Source: Tunturiibacter empetritectus (GTDB taxonomy: Bacteria > Acidobacteriota > Terriglobia > Terriglobales > Acidobacteriaceae). Taken from it: 64,000 nt of DNA. The stretch spans positions 62,001 through 126,000 of the forward strand of contig NZ_JACCCU010000001.1 in NCBI RefSeq assembly GCF_013410875.1, in the 5' to 3' direction. Positions 52,537 through 64,000 of the stretch are shown piece by piece. Position 1 is the stretch's first letter, and each line of letters starts with the position of its first letter. The notes under the pieces are model-generated. The model worked only from the letters and a program-made list of their open reading frames with translations, was not told the origin of the DNA and searched no databases. The position numbers and the translations under genes are program-made.

Positions 52537-53910
52537 TTATGAATTTGGGGTGACGCGCTCCCAGAAGCTGGAGGTAAGCATGGGATCGCGGAATCGTGCG
52601 AACTGCTCCCATTGTGGGTAGAAGGACTGGAATTGATGGGCGGTCATGGCGGCGTCTTTGGCTGGATAGAGGCGGCCGCCGAACTCGAGGGTCATGTCGG
52701 CGAGTCGCTGGAAGAGTGGGAAGCTCTTGTCAGGCTTGATGGGAAAGTCGAGGGCCAGGGTAATGCCGGGTTTTGGAAAGCTCATCATACCCGGGGATGG
52801 AACGTCTCCGAAGGCTTTGAGGACGGCGAGGAAGCTGGCGAGGCCGGAGTTTGCGACTTCACGGAGGATGGCGACGGTGCCCTCTTTGGCGTGCTCCCAG
52901 GGGATGACGTACTGAAACTGAAGGAGGCCGCGTTTGCCGTACATACGGTTCCAGCGGAGAACCTTATCGAGCGGGTAGAAGAAGGGCTCGTAGTCCTGCA
53001 GGGCAACGGCTCGCTTGTGGATCTGCTTGTGGAAGAACGCGGTGTTGAAGAGGCTGACGGAGAGTGAGTTGAGGGCGAAGCCGGGAGCTTCAAAGGGAAA
53101 GATCAGCTTTGGTTTGGGCGAGGGTTTGAGATCGTCTTTTTTGGCCGAGTGATCGCCCTGCATAAAGACGCCCCGTGCGAAGTTGCCGCCTTTGGAGGTT
53201 ACGTCGACCCAACTAACGGTGTACTCGATGTCGTGTGCCTGGTTGGTGAGGTCGAGAAACTCGTCTATGCCATGGAACTGAATGCCTTCGTAGTCAATCT
53301 TGCGGGAGACGATGGGCTTGAGGCGGAGGGTGGCCCAGGTGATTACGCCTGTGAGGCCGAGGCCGCCGATGGTTGCGGCGTAGAAGTCGGGATTCTCAGT
53401 GGGCGAGCAGAGCATGTGGGAGCCGTCGGAGCGGACGAGTTCGAACTGGGTAATGTGGCGGCCGAAGGTCCCGGCGCTGTGGTGATTTTTGCCGTGGATG
53501 TCATTGGCGATTGCTCCACCGAGAGTTACATATTTTGTGCCAGGGGAAACGGGAAGAAAGAAGCCTCGGGGAACGGCGAAGTCGAGGATCTGCGCGAGGG
53601 AGACGCCGGCTTCGGCGGTGAGGAGGCCAGTCTCGGGGTTGAAGTCGATGAGGCGATTCATTGCGGTGGTGACGAGGAGGTTGCCGTCCTTGAGGAGGCA
53701 GACGTCGCCGTAGCTGCGGCCCATGCCGACGGGGAGTGCGCCGTTGTGGAGGTTGGCAGTGAGTGCGGGAAAGTCGCTCTGCCAGTGGAGCGGAAGAAGT
53801 TTTGCGCCGTAGGTAGGGTAGCGGCCCCAGGATTCGAAGGGAGATTGCATTGGGGAGGTCGCTTCCTCTGTTGCGGTTGAATCTGGCATAAGGACAGGAT
53901 ACTGGTTCAT
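52537..53910 (-). CDS. DprE1-like FAD-dependent oxidase (decaprenyl-phospho-ribose oxidase-like)
   Basis: About 457 residues (VAO/PCMH fold). GMGRSYGDVCL and GGAIANDIHGKNHHSAGTFG bind FAD. The C-terminal block SFPKPGITLALDFPIK and LYPAKDAAM retains the catalytic Lys. The residue matching the mycobacterial Cys387, the site attacked by benzothiazinone drugs, is Ala. The exact start is uncertain: ATG at 53910, 53889 or 53850 are possible, none with a perfect Shine-Dalgarno. It acts with the DprE2-like SDR directly downstream. Confidence 0.83.
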   Translation of the reverse strand: MNQYPVLMPDSTATEEATSPMQSPFESWGRYPTYGAKLLPLHWQSDFPALTANLHNGALPVGMGRSYGDVCLLKDGNLLVTTAMNRLIDFNPETGLLTAEAGVSLAQILDFAVPRGFFLPVSPGTKYVTLGGAIANDIHGKNHHSAGTFGRHITQFELVRSDGSHMLCSPTENPDFYAATIGGLGLTGVITWATLRLKPIVSRKIDYEGIQFHGIDEFLDLTNQAHDIEYTVSWVDVTSKGGNFARGVFMQGDHSAKKDDLKPSPKPKLIFPFEAPGFALNSLSVSLFNTAFFHKQIHKRAVALQDYEPFFYPLDKVLRWNRMYGKRGLLQFQYVIPWEHAKEGTVAILREVANSGLASFLAVLKAFGDVPSPGMMSFPKPGITLALDFPIKPDKSFPLFQRLADMTLEFGGRLYPAKDAAMTAHQFQSFYPQWEQFARFRDPMLTSSFWERVTPNS

Positions 53911-53977
53911 AGCGATGGCGTGATTAAAAAGGAAGAGGCACAGCGTGTGCCGTGCCTCTTCTGAAACTACTGCGCTG

Positions 53978-54379
53978 TTAGGCGGCAGCAGAGGTGCGAT
54001 TTGCGGCGTGCTTATCTGCTGCAATCTTCAGGGCTGACTTTGCCTGCTGGGTAAGAGCGGCAAAACCAGCTGCGTCGTTGGCGGCGATGTCAGCGAGAAC
54101 CTTGCGGTCGAGCTGATTGCCGGCGAGCTTGAGGCCGTTGATGAAGGTCGAGTAGCTCATGCCGTTGATGCGGCAGGCAGCATTGATACGGACGATCCAG
54201 AGAGCGCGGAACTGGCGCTTCTTCTGTTTACGTCCGGTGTAGGCGAACTTGAGTCCGCGCTCGACGGCTTCCTGAGCGGCCTGGTAGAGCTTGGACTTGG
54301 TGAGGAAGTAACCACTCGCGCGCTTGAGGATCTTTTTGCGGCGATCGTTGCGTTTTGTACTCCGTTTTACACGGGGCAT
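53978..54379 (-). CDS. rplT: Ribosomal protein bL20
   Basis: 133 residues. The N-terminal [20 protein letters not shown] and [20 protein letters not shown] are diagnostic for bL20, including the basic helix that binds 23S rRNA. The C-terminus carries an extra Ala/Lys-rich tail ([14 protein letters not shown]) compared with the usual 117-120 residues. A Shine-Dalgarno (AAAAGGAG) precedes the ATG. It lies 271 bp downstream of rpmI, an unusually long gap containing at least two hairpins, and infC is not upstream in this window. Confidence 0.97.
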   Translation of the reverse strand: MPRVKRSTKRNDRRKKILKRASGYFLTKSKLYQAAQEAVERGLKFAYTGRKQKKRQFRALWIVRINAACRINGMSYSTFINGLKLAGNQLDRKVLADIAANDAAGFAALTQQAKSALKIAADKHAANRTSAAA

Positions 54380-54442
54380 CTTGCTTCTCCTTTTGCGTAC
54401 TTCGTTTAAGCGGCTGGAGGTAAGGGTCGCATTCTTATCTCA

Positions 54443-54466
54443 ATCAGAACTGGTGGGTGTTCTGAT
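54443..54466 (-). other. Hairpin in the rpmI-rplT gap (possible L20 leader)
   Basis: ATCAGAAC (54443-54450) and GTTCTGAT (54459-54466) form a perfect 8-bp stem with an 8-base loop, about 65 bp upstream of the rplT start. L20 represses its own mRNA through structured leaders in several bacteria. Whether this is the acidobacterial equivalent is inferred. Confidence 0.4.
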
Positions 54467-54627
54467 CGAGCTTCGTGAGAACGACGATGGTGGCCTCTTC
54501 ACTCGCTATGCAACTTCAAGTCTCGTGGAATCGCTAACGCGGTTCCAGGGGCCGGAACGCTTTGCTGGCCCTTTGCTTTTTGAGCGGCTCGACTTGAAAA
54601 ACTTATACTTCCCTTATTCCTGAGGAG

Positions 54628-54648
54628 GAAAGACCTGCTTGGTCTTTC
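54628..54648 (-). other. Hairpin right after rpmI
   Basis: GAAAGACC (54628-54635) and GGTCTTTC (54641-54648) make an 8-bp stem with a 5-base loop two bases beyond the rpmI stop. No T-run follows, so it is more likely an mRNA stabiliser or attenuator than a strong terminator. Confidence 0.45.
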
Positions 54649-54650
54649 TA

Positions 54651-54848
54651 TCAGGCGTAAGGAAGCATCCGGGCAACCTTGTGATGATCCGCATCGGAGA
54701 TAAGCACTGACCCGCCTAGCTTGCGCTTGGTCTTGGTGGCCTTCGATGTGAGAATGTGGCGCATCTTGGACTGGCCACGCTTGAACTTGCCGGTGCCGGT
54801 CTTATGAAAGCGCTTGGCTGCGCCGCTGTGTGTCTTCAACTTTGGCAT
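54651..54848 (-). CDS. rpmI: Ribosomal protein bL35
   Basis: 65 residues: [60 protein letters not shown]. This is the complete bL35 family signature. Upstream, on the minus strand, TATACT (54888-54893) is a candidate -10 box about 40 bp before the ATG, so rpmI is probably the first gene of an rpmI-rplT unit without infC. The next gene upstream encodes an unrelated acetyltransferase. Confidence 0.97.
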   Translation of the reverse strand: MPKLKTHSGAAKRFHKTGTGKFKRGQSKMRHILTSKATKTKRKLGGSVLISDADHHKVARMLPYA

Positions 54849-54999
54849 GGTGTTCCTGACGAAAACTGTGTTCTGGACAACTTACTAAGTATATACGAGG
54901 GTTGCGATTGCGGGCTCAACTCTTTGCAGGCCTTTTATGAAGAGAGTTGGGGACCAATGCGCAAACCGAGAGAATAAGAGATTTGAGTGAACGGAAGAT

Positions 55000-55527
55000 C
55001 TAGTCGAGGACCTTCTCAAATACTTCAAAATAAAGGTCGTTCCGCGCTGGCACACCAAACCGTTGATCGTCATACGGGAATGGTTCCGTTTTGCCGGTGC
55101 GGCGATATCCGCGACGCTCATACCACTCGCTGAGACTGTGGCGAAGCCAGATCACTGTAATTCTGACTTTTTGCGCTCTACGGGCTTTTACATAATCCTC
55201 GGCATAAGACAAGAGCGTTCGGCCCAGTCCATCGGCCTGGCGTTGAGGGTCGATCGCGAGCATCGAGAGATACCATACGGCCGGTTCGTCAGTGGTCTCA
55301 AGTGAGACACACCCCGCGAGAGGGGCCTTGTGGTCATCGCGCATCAATAGAACCGTGGCTTTACCGTTTGCGACTGTCTCGGCGAGGATAGTCGAATCGA
55401 TTCTTTGGCCGCCTATTAACTTAGCTTCGCTTGCCCATCCAGCTTCAGCGCTTTTGCCTCTATAGGCGTTGTTAACAAAGGTGACTAGCTCGTCGATGTC
55501 AGCATAAGTAGCAGGAACAAAGATCAT
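55000..55527 (-). CDS. GNAT-family N-acetyltransferase
   Basis: About 175 residues. GNAT fold with the acetyl-CoA loop in MLAIDPQRQADGLGRTLLSY and the C-terminal strand motif YERRGYRRTGKTEPFPYDDQ. The ATG at 55527 is taken; a TTG two codons earlier is possible. It is closest in appearance to small cytoplasmic acetyltransferases of unknown substrate. A strong bidirectional terminator lies 72 bp upstream of the start. Confidence 0.85.
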   Translation of the reverse strand: MIFVPATYADIDELVTFVNNAYRGKSAEAGWASEAKLIGGQRIDSTILAETVANGKATVLLMRDDHKAPLAGCVSLETTDEPAVWYLSMLAIDPQRQADGLGRTLLSYAEDYVKARRAQKVRITVIWLRHSLSEWYERRGYRRTGKTEPFPYDDQRFGVPARNDLYFEVFEKVLD

Positions 55528-55598
55528 CTTCAATCATTATGCCTTCTTCATTTTTGACTGGAAAGAAGGCTTTGGTTGAAGCTGGTCTCCTGAACAAT

Positions 55599-55628
55599 AA
55601 AAATGACCCTCCGAAGAGGGTCATTTTT
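55599..55628. terminator. Bidirectional intrinsic terminator
   Basis: AAAAATGACCCTC (55599-55611) and GAGGGTCATTTTT (55616-55628) are perfect 13-bp arms around CGAA, with T-runs on both strands. It terminates the small Gly/His-rich gene that ends 45 bp away. Confidence 0.85.
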
Positions 55629-55673
55629 GGGCTCTTGCGAGCGTTTGTCAGGTGGTAGGGATTACGTGTTCCG

Positions 55674-55949
55674 TTATCCCTTTGGACCAACAGAGGAGCC
55701 ACCACCAGAGCTGGAGCCGCCGCCGGTGCTGCTGCCACCACCGCCAGAGCTGCTACCACCGTGGCCGGGGCAGTTACCGCCGTTGCCGCCTTTACTGCCG
55801 CCGTCGTGGTCATGATCATGATGGCACCAGCCGAACCAGGACCACGAGCTGCCGCTATCGTGATCGTGGTCACAGGCGAAGGCTGAGCTGGAGGTTGTAA
55901 GCAGTGAGAGTCCAACGATCGATACTACGATCAAACGGTTCAATTTCAT
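55674..55949 (-). CDS. Small exported His/Asp- and Gly/Ser-rich protein
   Basis: 91 residues from the ATG at 55949. A clear signal peptide (LIVVSIVGLSLLTTSSSAFA) is followed by CDHDHDSGSSWSWFGWCHHD and HDHDGG, then a low-complexity Gly/Ser tail. The His-Asp clusters suggest metal binding and the tail a flexible or surface-associated segment. The longer frame upstream adds eleven residues before the signal peptide and is not preferred. The family is not recognised. It has its own strong terminator. Confidence 0.6.
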   Translation of the reverse strand: MKLNRLIVVSIVGLSLLTTSSSAFACDHDHDSGSSWSWFGWCHHDHDHDGGSKGGNGGNCPGHGGSSSGGGGSSTGGGSSSGGGSSVGPKG

Positions 55950-56149
55950 TGGTTCACCTCGGGGAGTTACGAGCCGAAGCATAACAAGCCATGTGGGTTA
56001 GGGGAGTACAACTTTGGGCGCAGGAGAGGCGGTTACCAATGGGCCAGGGATTGCTATGCGGGAGGGCTCAGCCGAGGTGCGCGAGGCCTGCAAGACCCCT
56101 TCCGCGTGCTATACTTAAGACACTGAGAGTCAGGCTAGAACGTGTGTAA

Positions 56150-59203
<3,054 letters not shown>

Positions 59204-60332
59204 CGCGGCCGTCAATGCGGCTCTTGTTGCTGTTCCAGGCAGACAGTGCAGCCACCGCAACCAACGCCAGGGTACCCAGACCCTGAACCAAGATTTGTGA
59301 GATCCATCCTGGATGCGTAAACAGTATCGCTTCGCCCAAAACTGCAAATAGGACGCTCGAGGAGAACACTCCAAGCGAGTGCTGGCCGAGAAGAACAAAT
59401 GGCTCTGCCCAACGGGATCGAAGCCAATCGGCTGCTGCGGGGATGTAGCGCCACGCTAGCCATCCGAGCGAAACAATAGCCAGCAGCCTGAACGGATGCA
59501 CCGTCGGCTTATCCACGTCGAAGTGAATCAGCAGGGCCGCCGGGAGGTGGTTATCAAGGTGCCGCGTATGCGACTCAAACAAGCTGAAAAGTGAAAACAA
59601 GGCCGCCAGCCAATCCCAGCCGCGCCAATAATTTTTGGCTTTCAGAATGTACGGCGAGGTCACTCCGAGCATGAATATGACCTGCCAGGCTAACGGATTG
59701 AAAAACCAGTTTTCTGTCCATGAGCCTAAATTCAGGTGGAACACACGGGCCGCCACGTACAACAAGATCGAACCAACCAATAACGAACGTGGCCAACGGA
59801 TCAACGGAAGCGTTAGCGCGAGTATTACCAGCAAAACGATGTAGAGCGGAAGAATATCGAAAAATTTCGGCTCGGTACCCAACAGGGCGACGTTCATGAT
59901 GCTGCGAAAGGGGTGGGCTCTGAAGCCATCCAGCGCGAGAAACTCCAAGAAGGAAGGTGGATTTAGCCAGGCGACCAGGATGCTGACTTCGGCGGCAAAC
60001 AACATGAACATGATCAGATGCGTCCGATAGATGGCGACTATGCGGCGCGCGATTTTGAGCCACGCCGGTCGTAGACCATCGCGCACCACCGTCCGGTGAT
60101 AGACAATGCCGGCCGAGATGCCAGACAGCAGAACGAACAACTCGGCAGCGTCGCAGAATCCATACTCTTTTAGCGTAATCGCTCGCAGCCAGCCATTAAT
60201 AAAGTGATCAATGAGCATGCACCAGAGGGCAAAGCCACGGAAAAAGTCGACGCGAAGATCACGATTTTGGCGGATCAATGTCTGCACACACTCTTTCCCT
60301 AGGCCGGTAAACAATCGAATCAGCCCAATCAA

Positions 60333-60599
60333 TGCATTGTTTCAGCGGGATACTGCTTCAGACTATGACACGGAAGAGCCACAATGCAGGAGTTTCTCAG
60401 CAAGAGGTACTGTGGTGAATAGCATCCGGTAGCTAATGCACCAATCTTGAATTGTGGTGAGTTGTGGTCGAGCGCTGTTTTTTATGCTCTGGAGGAGTAC
60501 GAAGAGGGTAATACAGAGTTACCAAAGGCTCCTGGAAGACTTGGAATCGCGTATTACTCAATTAAATCAACTATTTACTTAGATTATGGCTTCGGCTTG
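60333..60599. other. Non-coding DNA upstream of the opgC-like gene
   Basis: About 270 bp A/T-richer than its neighbours with no supportable gene; probably the promoter region of the opgC-like gene and decayed DNA. Confidence 0.35.
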
Positions 60600-60742
60600 C
60601 ATCGCATGAGGGTCGACGCTTCGGCGGAGCGAGGCATGCTCTTTCCATTGTCCACTCCGCACAATCAGCGGAGCTGGCAGCAACAGCGTGAGCACAAACA
60701 GCAGGTGATCTGTGCCCTCGGAGATATGCCGGGCTCCTAACC
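60600..60742 (-). pseudogene. Fragment of a HupE/UreJ-type membrane protein
   Basis: The minus-strand frame reads LGARHISEGTDHLLFVLTLL then LPAPLIVRSGQ, the signature first transmembrane segments of HupE/UreJ_2 proteins (G-x-x-H-I-x-x-G-x-D-H-L-L-F). It is fused in frame to the end of the kynureninase antisense region and has no start or further helices. Roughly 45 codons remain. Confidence 0.55.
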
Positions 60743-60792
60743 GGAATGAAGGGTATCGCATTAGACCAAGCTCGAGCGCTGAAGTTGTTTGT

Positions 60793-61995
60793 CTAGACTG
60801 CTGCGCCGATAGATGCCAGGGTGGCCGCCACTTTGCGTAAGGCGTTATCTGGTGTGAGGTAGTCGGGTGAGAGTCTAAGCCGATTTCCGCGTGCATCTGT
60901 CGTAATGCCGGTGCGTTTCAGAGCTTCTGCCAGCGCCACGGCCGCAGGGTTTTCTATTGTGAGAAATCCACCGTGCTGGTCGTCCGCGCCCTCTGCTGCA
61001 ATCCCGGCATCGGCGAGATATCGTTTGAGTTTGCTGAGACGGTCGAGGCAATAGGTGCGGATTCGGGCCACTCCCATCTGAAGAACTAACTGCTGACCAG
61101 CTCGGGCTTGATAGTAGGTCAGAATTGATGGGGTTGATTCGAGAAACGCATCTCCACCGTATGCGAAGCGTGGCGGATCGGGTCGATCGTAGAGAAAAGG
61201 TTTGTCTTTGGCGAACCAGCCAATGTCAACTGGTCTTAGACCGCTGGAGAGAGCGTCCGGAGAGAGATAGAGAAACGCCGCTCCAGGACCTCCGCGCAGA
61301 TATTTGTAACTGCCACCGATCATAAAGTCAGCCTTCATGTCGGTGACGGACACTGGGAATACGCCGACGGCATGGTAAGCATCCACAAGGAGACGTGCGC
61401 CTGCCGCATGGCATTGATCGGCGAGAAGATCGAGATTCGGCACGACCCGCCCCGTCATAAACATTACCTGGGAGATGACGACGAGATCCGCGCCGTCGTG
61501 GACTTTCTGGATTAGTTGCGAAAGATCGATGGCGCCATCTGGTGCTTCACAGGAGACGAGCTGAAGGTTGATTCTTCCTACGGCTGCATACTGCTTCAGG
61601 ATTACGTCAATTGAGTCGAACTCTCCAGTTGTGGAGACGACACGGGGAGTGCCTGGAAGGGCGTTGAGAACTGTTCGCAGCCCTTGTCCTGCTGAAGCCT
61701 TTGGGACAATACAGTCGGGCCTGGTAGCCCCTATAAGCTGAGCCAGCCGTGTGCGATGTGCATGCTCTTCTTCGAGCCAGGGGTCCCATGCATCCCCAAG
61801 CTTAGTTTGCCAGAGTTGAAAGCCTTTACGAAGATCCTCTTCCGTTTGATTGAGTGGGCGACCGAGCGAGTGATTCGCCAGATAGATACCGGGTGCCGCG
61901 AGCGTGTTGGAGAAGAGCGGGAAGACATGCAGGCGCAGAAGATCTTCAGTAAGCGCACCTGAGCCTATGGTGGCGAGAGCATCTACAAGACTCAT
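60793..61995 (-). CDS. kynU: Kynureninase
   Basis: 400 residues, fold-type I PLP enzyme. Kynureninase features are IYLANHSLGRPLNQTEEDLR, LVDAYHAVGVFPVSV, and FMIGGSYKYLRGGPGAAFLY with the PLP-binding Lys. It cleaves kynurenine to anthranilate and alanine. Its ATG overlaps the kynA stop (ATGA), so the genes are co-translated. Kynurenine formamidase, the intervening step, is not in the window. The 3' end has been duplicated 1.8 kb downstream, on the other side of the opgC-like gene. Confidence 0.93.
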   Translation of the reverse strand: MSLVDALATIGSGALTEDLLRLHVFPLFSNTLAAPGIYLANHSLGRPLNQTEEDLRKGFQLWQTKLGDAWDPWLEEEHAHRTRLAQLIGATRPDCIVPKASAGQGLRTVLNALPGTPRVVSTTGEFDSIDVILKQYAAVGRINLQLVSCEAPDGAIDLSQLIQKVHDGADLVVISQVMFMTGRVVPNLDLLADQCHAAGARLLVDAYHAVGVFPVSVTDMKADFMIGGSYKYLRGGPGAAFLYLSPDALSSGLRPVDIGWFAKDKPFLYDRPDPPRFAYGGDAFLESTPSILTYYQARAGQQLVLQMGVARIRTYCLDRLSKLKRYLADAGIAAEGADDQHGGFLTIENPAAVALAEALKRTGITTDARGNRLRLSPDYLTPDNALRKVAATLASIGAAV

Positions 61996-62846
61996 TCCTG
62001 TGGGGCCTCGGTTCGCGAAGCCAGGAGTTCAGGGAAGAACGTTAGCTCCAGCGCCTGACGTAAGAAGCCTACTCCAGAGGAGCCGCCAGTGCCTTGCCGA
62101 AAACCGATAATGCGTTCGACAGTTTTCATGTGACGGAAGCGCCAGAGCTGAAAGTATTCTTCAACGTCTACCAGTTTTTCGCACATTTCGTAAGCCTCCC
62201 AATGCTGTTTTGGGTTGCGGTATATCTGTCGAAAGGCTTCTACGAGCGCCTCATTCCTGGTGTGGGGCTTAGACCAATCCCGGTCGCGGCACTCGTCGGG
62301 AATGCTATAGCCATGCCGAGAAAGGTATAGCAAGAATTCGTCATATAAGCTGGGAGATTCAAGAGTGCGCTTGAGGTCGTCATGGATCGTCTTATCGTGC
62401 GCGAAGACTTTGATATTGTCTGCGTTCTTATTGCCCAGTAAAAATTCGAGTTTGCGATATTGAAAGGATTGAAATCCTGATGCACTTCCAAGGACGGATC
62501 GAAATTCCATATACTCCGACGGTGTGAGAGTTTCGAGCACGGACCACTGTTCGAAGAGCTGCATCTGAATGAGCTTTACGCGTGACAGAGTTTTGAGGGT
62601 GGGTGGAAGTCTGTCCTGGCGTATGTGATCGATCGCAGCCGTAAGCTCGTGAATGACCAGCTTAATCCATAGCTCCGAAACCTGGTGTTGAACGATAAAC
62701 AACATCTCGTCATGATGCGGCGGTTGGGATAGAGGTCGCTGTTGCGCAAGCAGGCCGTCAAGGGAGAGGTAGCCTGAGTAGCTTAGCCTGTCAGAGAAGT
62801 CGCTTACAATATTTGGCTCGACGGGTCGTTGATTGGTATTTGTCAT
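61992..62846 (-). CDS. kynA: Tryptophan 2,3-dioxygenase
   Basis: 284 residues from ATG at 62846 (an ATG four codons earlier is possible). Family motifs are LSYSGYLSLDGLLAQQRPLS, HHDEMLFIVQHQVSELWIKL with the distal His, FQSFQYRKLEFLLGNKN, and WRFRHMKTVERIIGFRQGTG with the proximal heme-ligand His, followed by GGSSGVGFLRQAL. It oxidises tryptophan to N-formylkynurenine. Together with kynU it gives a catabolic or anthranilate-supplying pathway. The gene is uninterrupted and of normal length. Confidence 0.95.
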   Translation of the reverse strand: MTNTNQRPVEPNIVSDFSDRLSYSGYLSLDGLLAQQRPLSQPPHHDEMLFIVQHQVSELWIKLVIHELTAAIDHIRQDRLPPTLKTLSRVKLIQMQLFEQWSVLETLTPSEYMEFRSVLGSASGFQSFQYRKLEFLLGNKNADNIKVFAHDKTIHDDLKRTLESPSLYDEFLLYLSRHGYSIPDECRDRDWSKPHTRNEALVEAFRQIYRNPKQHWEAYEMCEKLVDVEEYFQLWRFRHMKTVERIIGFRQGTGGSSGVGFLRQALELTFFPELLASRTEAPQE

Positions 62847-62890
62847 CTTCACCTGCATTCGAAACTAACTTTCTCCCAAGATAAGTTTGC

Positions 62891-64000
62891 TCATCGAGCA
62901 CGCACTGACGTAGTGATTGTCAACGCGACCTCATTCGACTGCACCACCTGATTGGTGTCGGCGTCCCGGCGATACACCCGCACGGTGTAGTGTCCTGGCA
63001 GGCTCAAGTTTACCAACTTCGACAGATGAGCGGTCTGCGTGACTGATCCGCCTGAAGGAATTTGATCTATCTTTTGAAGGTCTGACGGTTGTAGGCTTCC
63101 AGCGATATTTTCACCCATCAAGCGGCCTGTCGAATTTCTCACCAGTAAGATAAACGAGAACTCTGGATTGTCGGTTCCCGGTCTATGAGAGAACAGGATT
63201 GGATGATCTGAGATATTCGTCAACGTAATGAACACGCGTGCGTCCTCTCCAACCCTAAGCCCGCCAGTGGGAGCATTGATCGTGACCGCGAATGATCCCT
63301 GTGAGATGTTGTGAGCCGCAGAGGGAATCGAAGCTGGCACCGCCTCTGGCTTTTGGGGCTCTGTTGGTTGCACGGCCTTCGGAATGACCGGACTTGCTAC
63401 CTGGAGTTCAGGTTGCGTTTTTAGTGTCGCAACCGCATTCGGAGTAGCTGCGGCAGCGATGGGGGGCGATACCACGTGCGAGTTCGACCTCAAACTCTGA
63501 GGTGTGATTGTTTTCCACGTTGGCGCAGATGGCATGGGCACAGGCGGCAGTTGAATATGCAGTTCTGCCGACTCGACTGATACGGAGGTCTTTGGCTGAG
63601 GCTTCACAGATTTCGACACCACTCTGTTCAGCATTTTATTGTTCAATTGAGTCAAGGCTTCGGGCACGACAGGGACAGCGCTATCGATTCGCGGGGCCGT
63701 TTTATCCGCTGCTATCGCCAGCTTTAGACCTATCATCTTCTTTTTTATCTCAGGATCCTCGTCGGTGAAGATTCTGAGGCTGATACGAAATATCTCCGAT
63801 GGCCGCTCTAGATTGCCTGCGCTTGAAACCAGCCATGTTCCGTCGCTTGAGATCTGAAGTTCACTGAAGTTGGATTTAGTCTCCGGCACCAGCAGGGTTA
63901 AATGGCCGGTCGGCACGGCGACGTAGTGGATCGTATCTTCGTCTGCCACCGCGACGGAATAGATTTGATCTTCTTCGCGATCATCGGTTGAAAAAAAGAT
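62891..64000 (-). CDS. Partial exported or surface protein with C-terminal beta domain
   Basis: The frame is open to the window edge (370 codons visible), so the true start lies outside. The visible N-terminal part (SVAVADEDTIHYVAVP, FSELQISSDGTWLVSS) resembles the end of a beta-propeller or TolB-like repeat protein. A Pro/Ala/Val-rich linker of about 100 residues follows, then an immunoglobulin-like domain (RVGEDARVFITLTNISDHPI, NLSLPGHYTVRVYRRDADTN). The family is not recognised. It ends 45 bp upstream of kynA and may be co-transcribed. Confidence 0.6.
   Translation of the reverse strand: MFFSTDDREEDQIYSVAVADEDTIHYVAVPTGHLTLLVPETKSNFSELQISSDGTWLVSSAGNLERPSEIFRISLRIFTDEDPEIKKKMIGLKLAIAADKTAPRIDSAVPVVPEALTQLNNKMLNRVVSKSVKPQPKTSVSVESAELHIQLPPVPMPSAPTWKTITPQSLRSNSHVVSPPIAAAATPNAVATLKTQPELQVASPVIPKAVQPTEPQKPEAVPASIPSAAHNISQGSFAVTINAPTGGLRVGEDARVFITLTNISDHPILFSHRPGTDNPEFSFILLVRNSTGRLMGENIAGSLQPSDLQKIDQIPSGGSVTQTAHLSKLVNLSLPGHYTVRVYRRDADTNQVVQSNEVALTITTSVRAR

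Overview
The window looks like a chromosomal segment of an Acidobacteriota bacterium, probably of the Terriglobia (Granulicella/Terriglobus/Edaphobacter-like). This is inferred from two Oar-like TonB-dependent receptors of about 1,100 residues with a carboxypeptidase-regulatory N-terminal domain, from a large hemicellulose locus with LacI and Reg_prop two-component control but no SusD, and from the GyrB with an Ala/Glu-rich insertion. No plasmid or phage backbone is visible. The only mobile-element traces are a decayed large serine recombinase that abuts the 3' half of a tRNA-Phe, and one nested palindromic repeat.

Region 1 (0-2.5 kb): a cut-off gene, an AAA/DUF4143 ATPase preceded by three boxes spaced exactly 22 bp apart, and the recombinase/tRNA scar. 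Region 2 (2.5-19 kb): a LacI-controlled plant-polysaccharide locus containing a TonB receptor, LacI, a divergent GPH/MFS sugar transporter, a GH74-like xyloglucanase, GH3, a broken GH140-like gene, GH116 and an internally deleted esterase. An 18-bp palindrome, ATTTGAAGCGCTTCAAAT, stands before most of these units, and a degenerate copy overlaps the start of lacI. Region 3 (19-31 kb): a second unit with another TonB receptor, a GH35 beta-galactosidase, a Reg_prop sensor kinase, a NarL-type regulator and a SpoIIE-type phosphatase. A different inverted repeat, TCCGAC-N4-GTCGGA, precedes the receptor, the GH35 and a small frameshifted gene. Together the two regulons plausibly import and trim xyloglucan-like oligosaccharides.

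Region 4 (31-43 kb): accessory DNA rich in decayed genes (NmrA, UGT glycosyltransferase, sigma factor, GlxA, HD hydrolase, multicopper oxidase, zinc alcohol dehydrogenase), interleaved with an intact AraC regulator and a probable TetR-controlled redox/cupin operon (cupin, aldo-keto reductase, PQQ-type sugar dehydrogenase, cupin, Tat-exported SDR). Region 5 (43-51 kb): an AMP-ligase/ACP/PlsC fusion, a DUF900 remnant, and a tight operon of circularly permuted ATP-grasp, alpha-E, membrane acyltransferase and transglutaminase proteins.

Region 6 (51-64 kb): more core-like genes. These are a DprE2/DprE1-like pair, rplT, rpmI, a GNAT, gyrB, an OpgC-like membrane protein flanked by two copies of the kynureninase 3' end, kynU-kynA, and the end of a beta-propeller-like protein.

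Gene starts, frameshifts and homologies were read by eye. Several single-base frameshifts could be sequencing errors rather than true decay.
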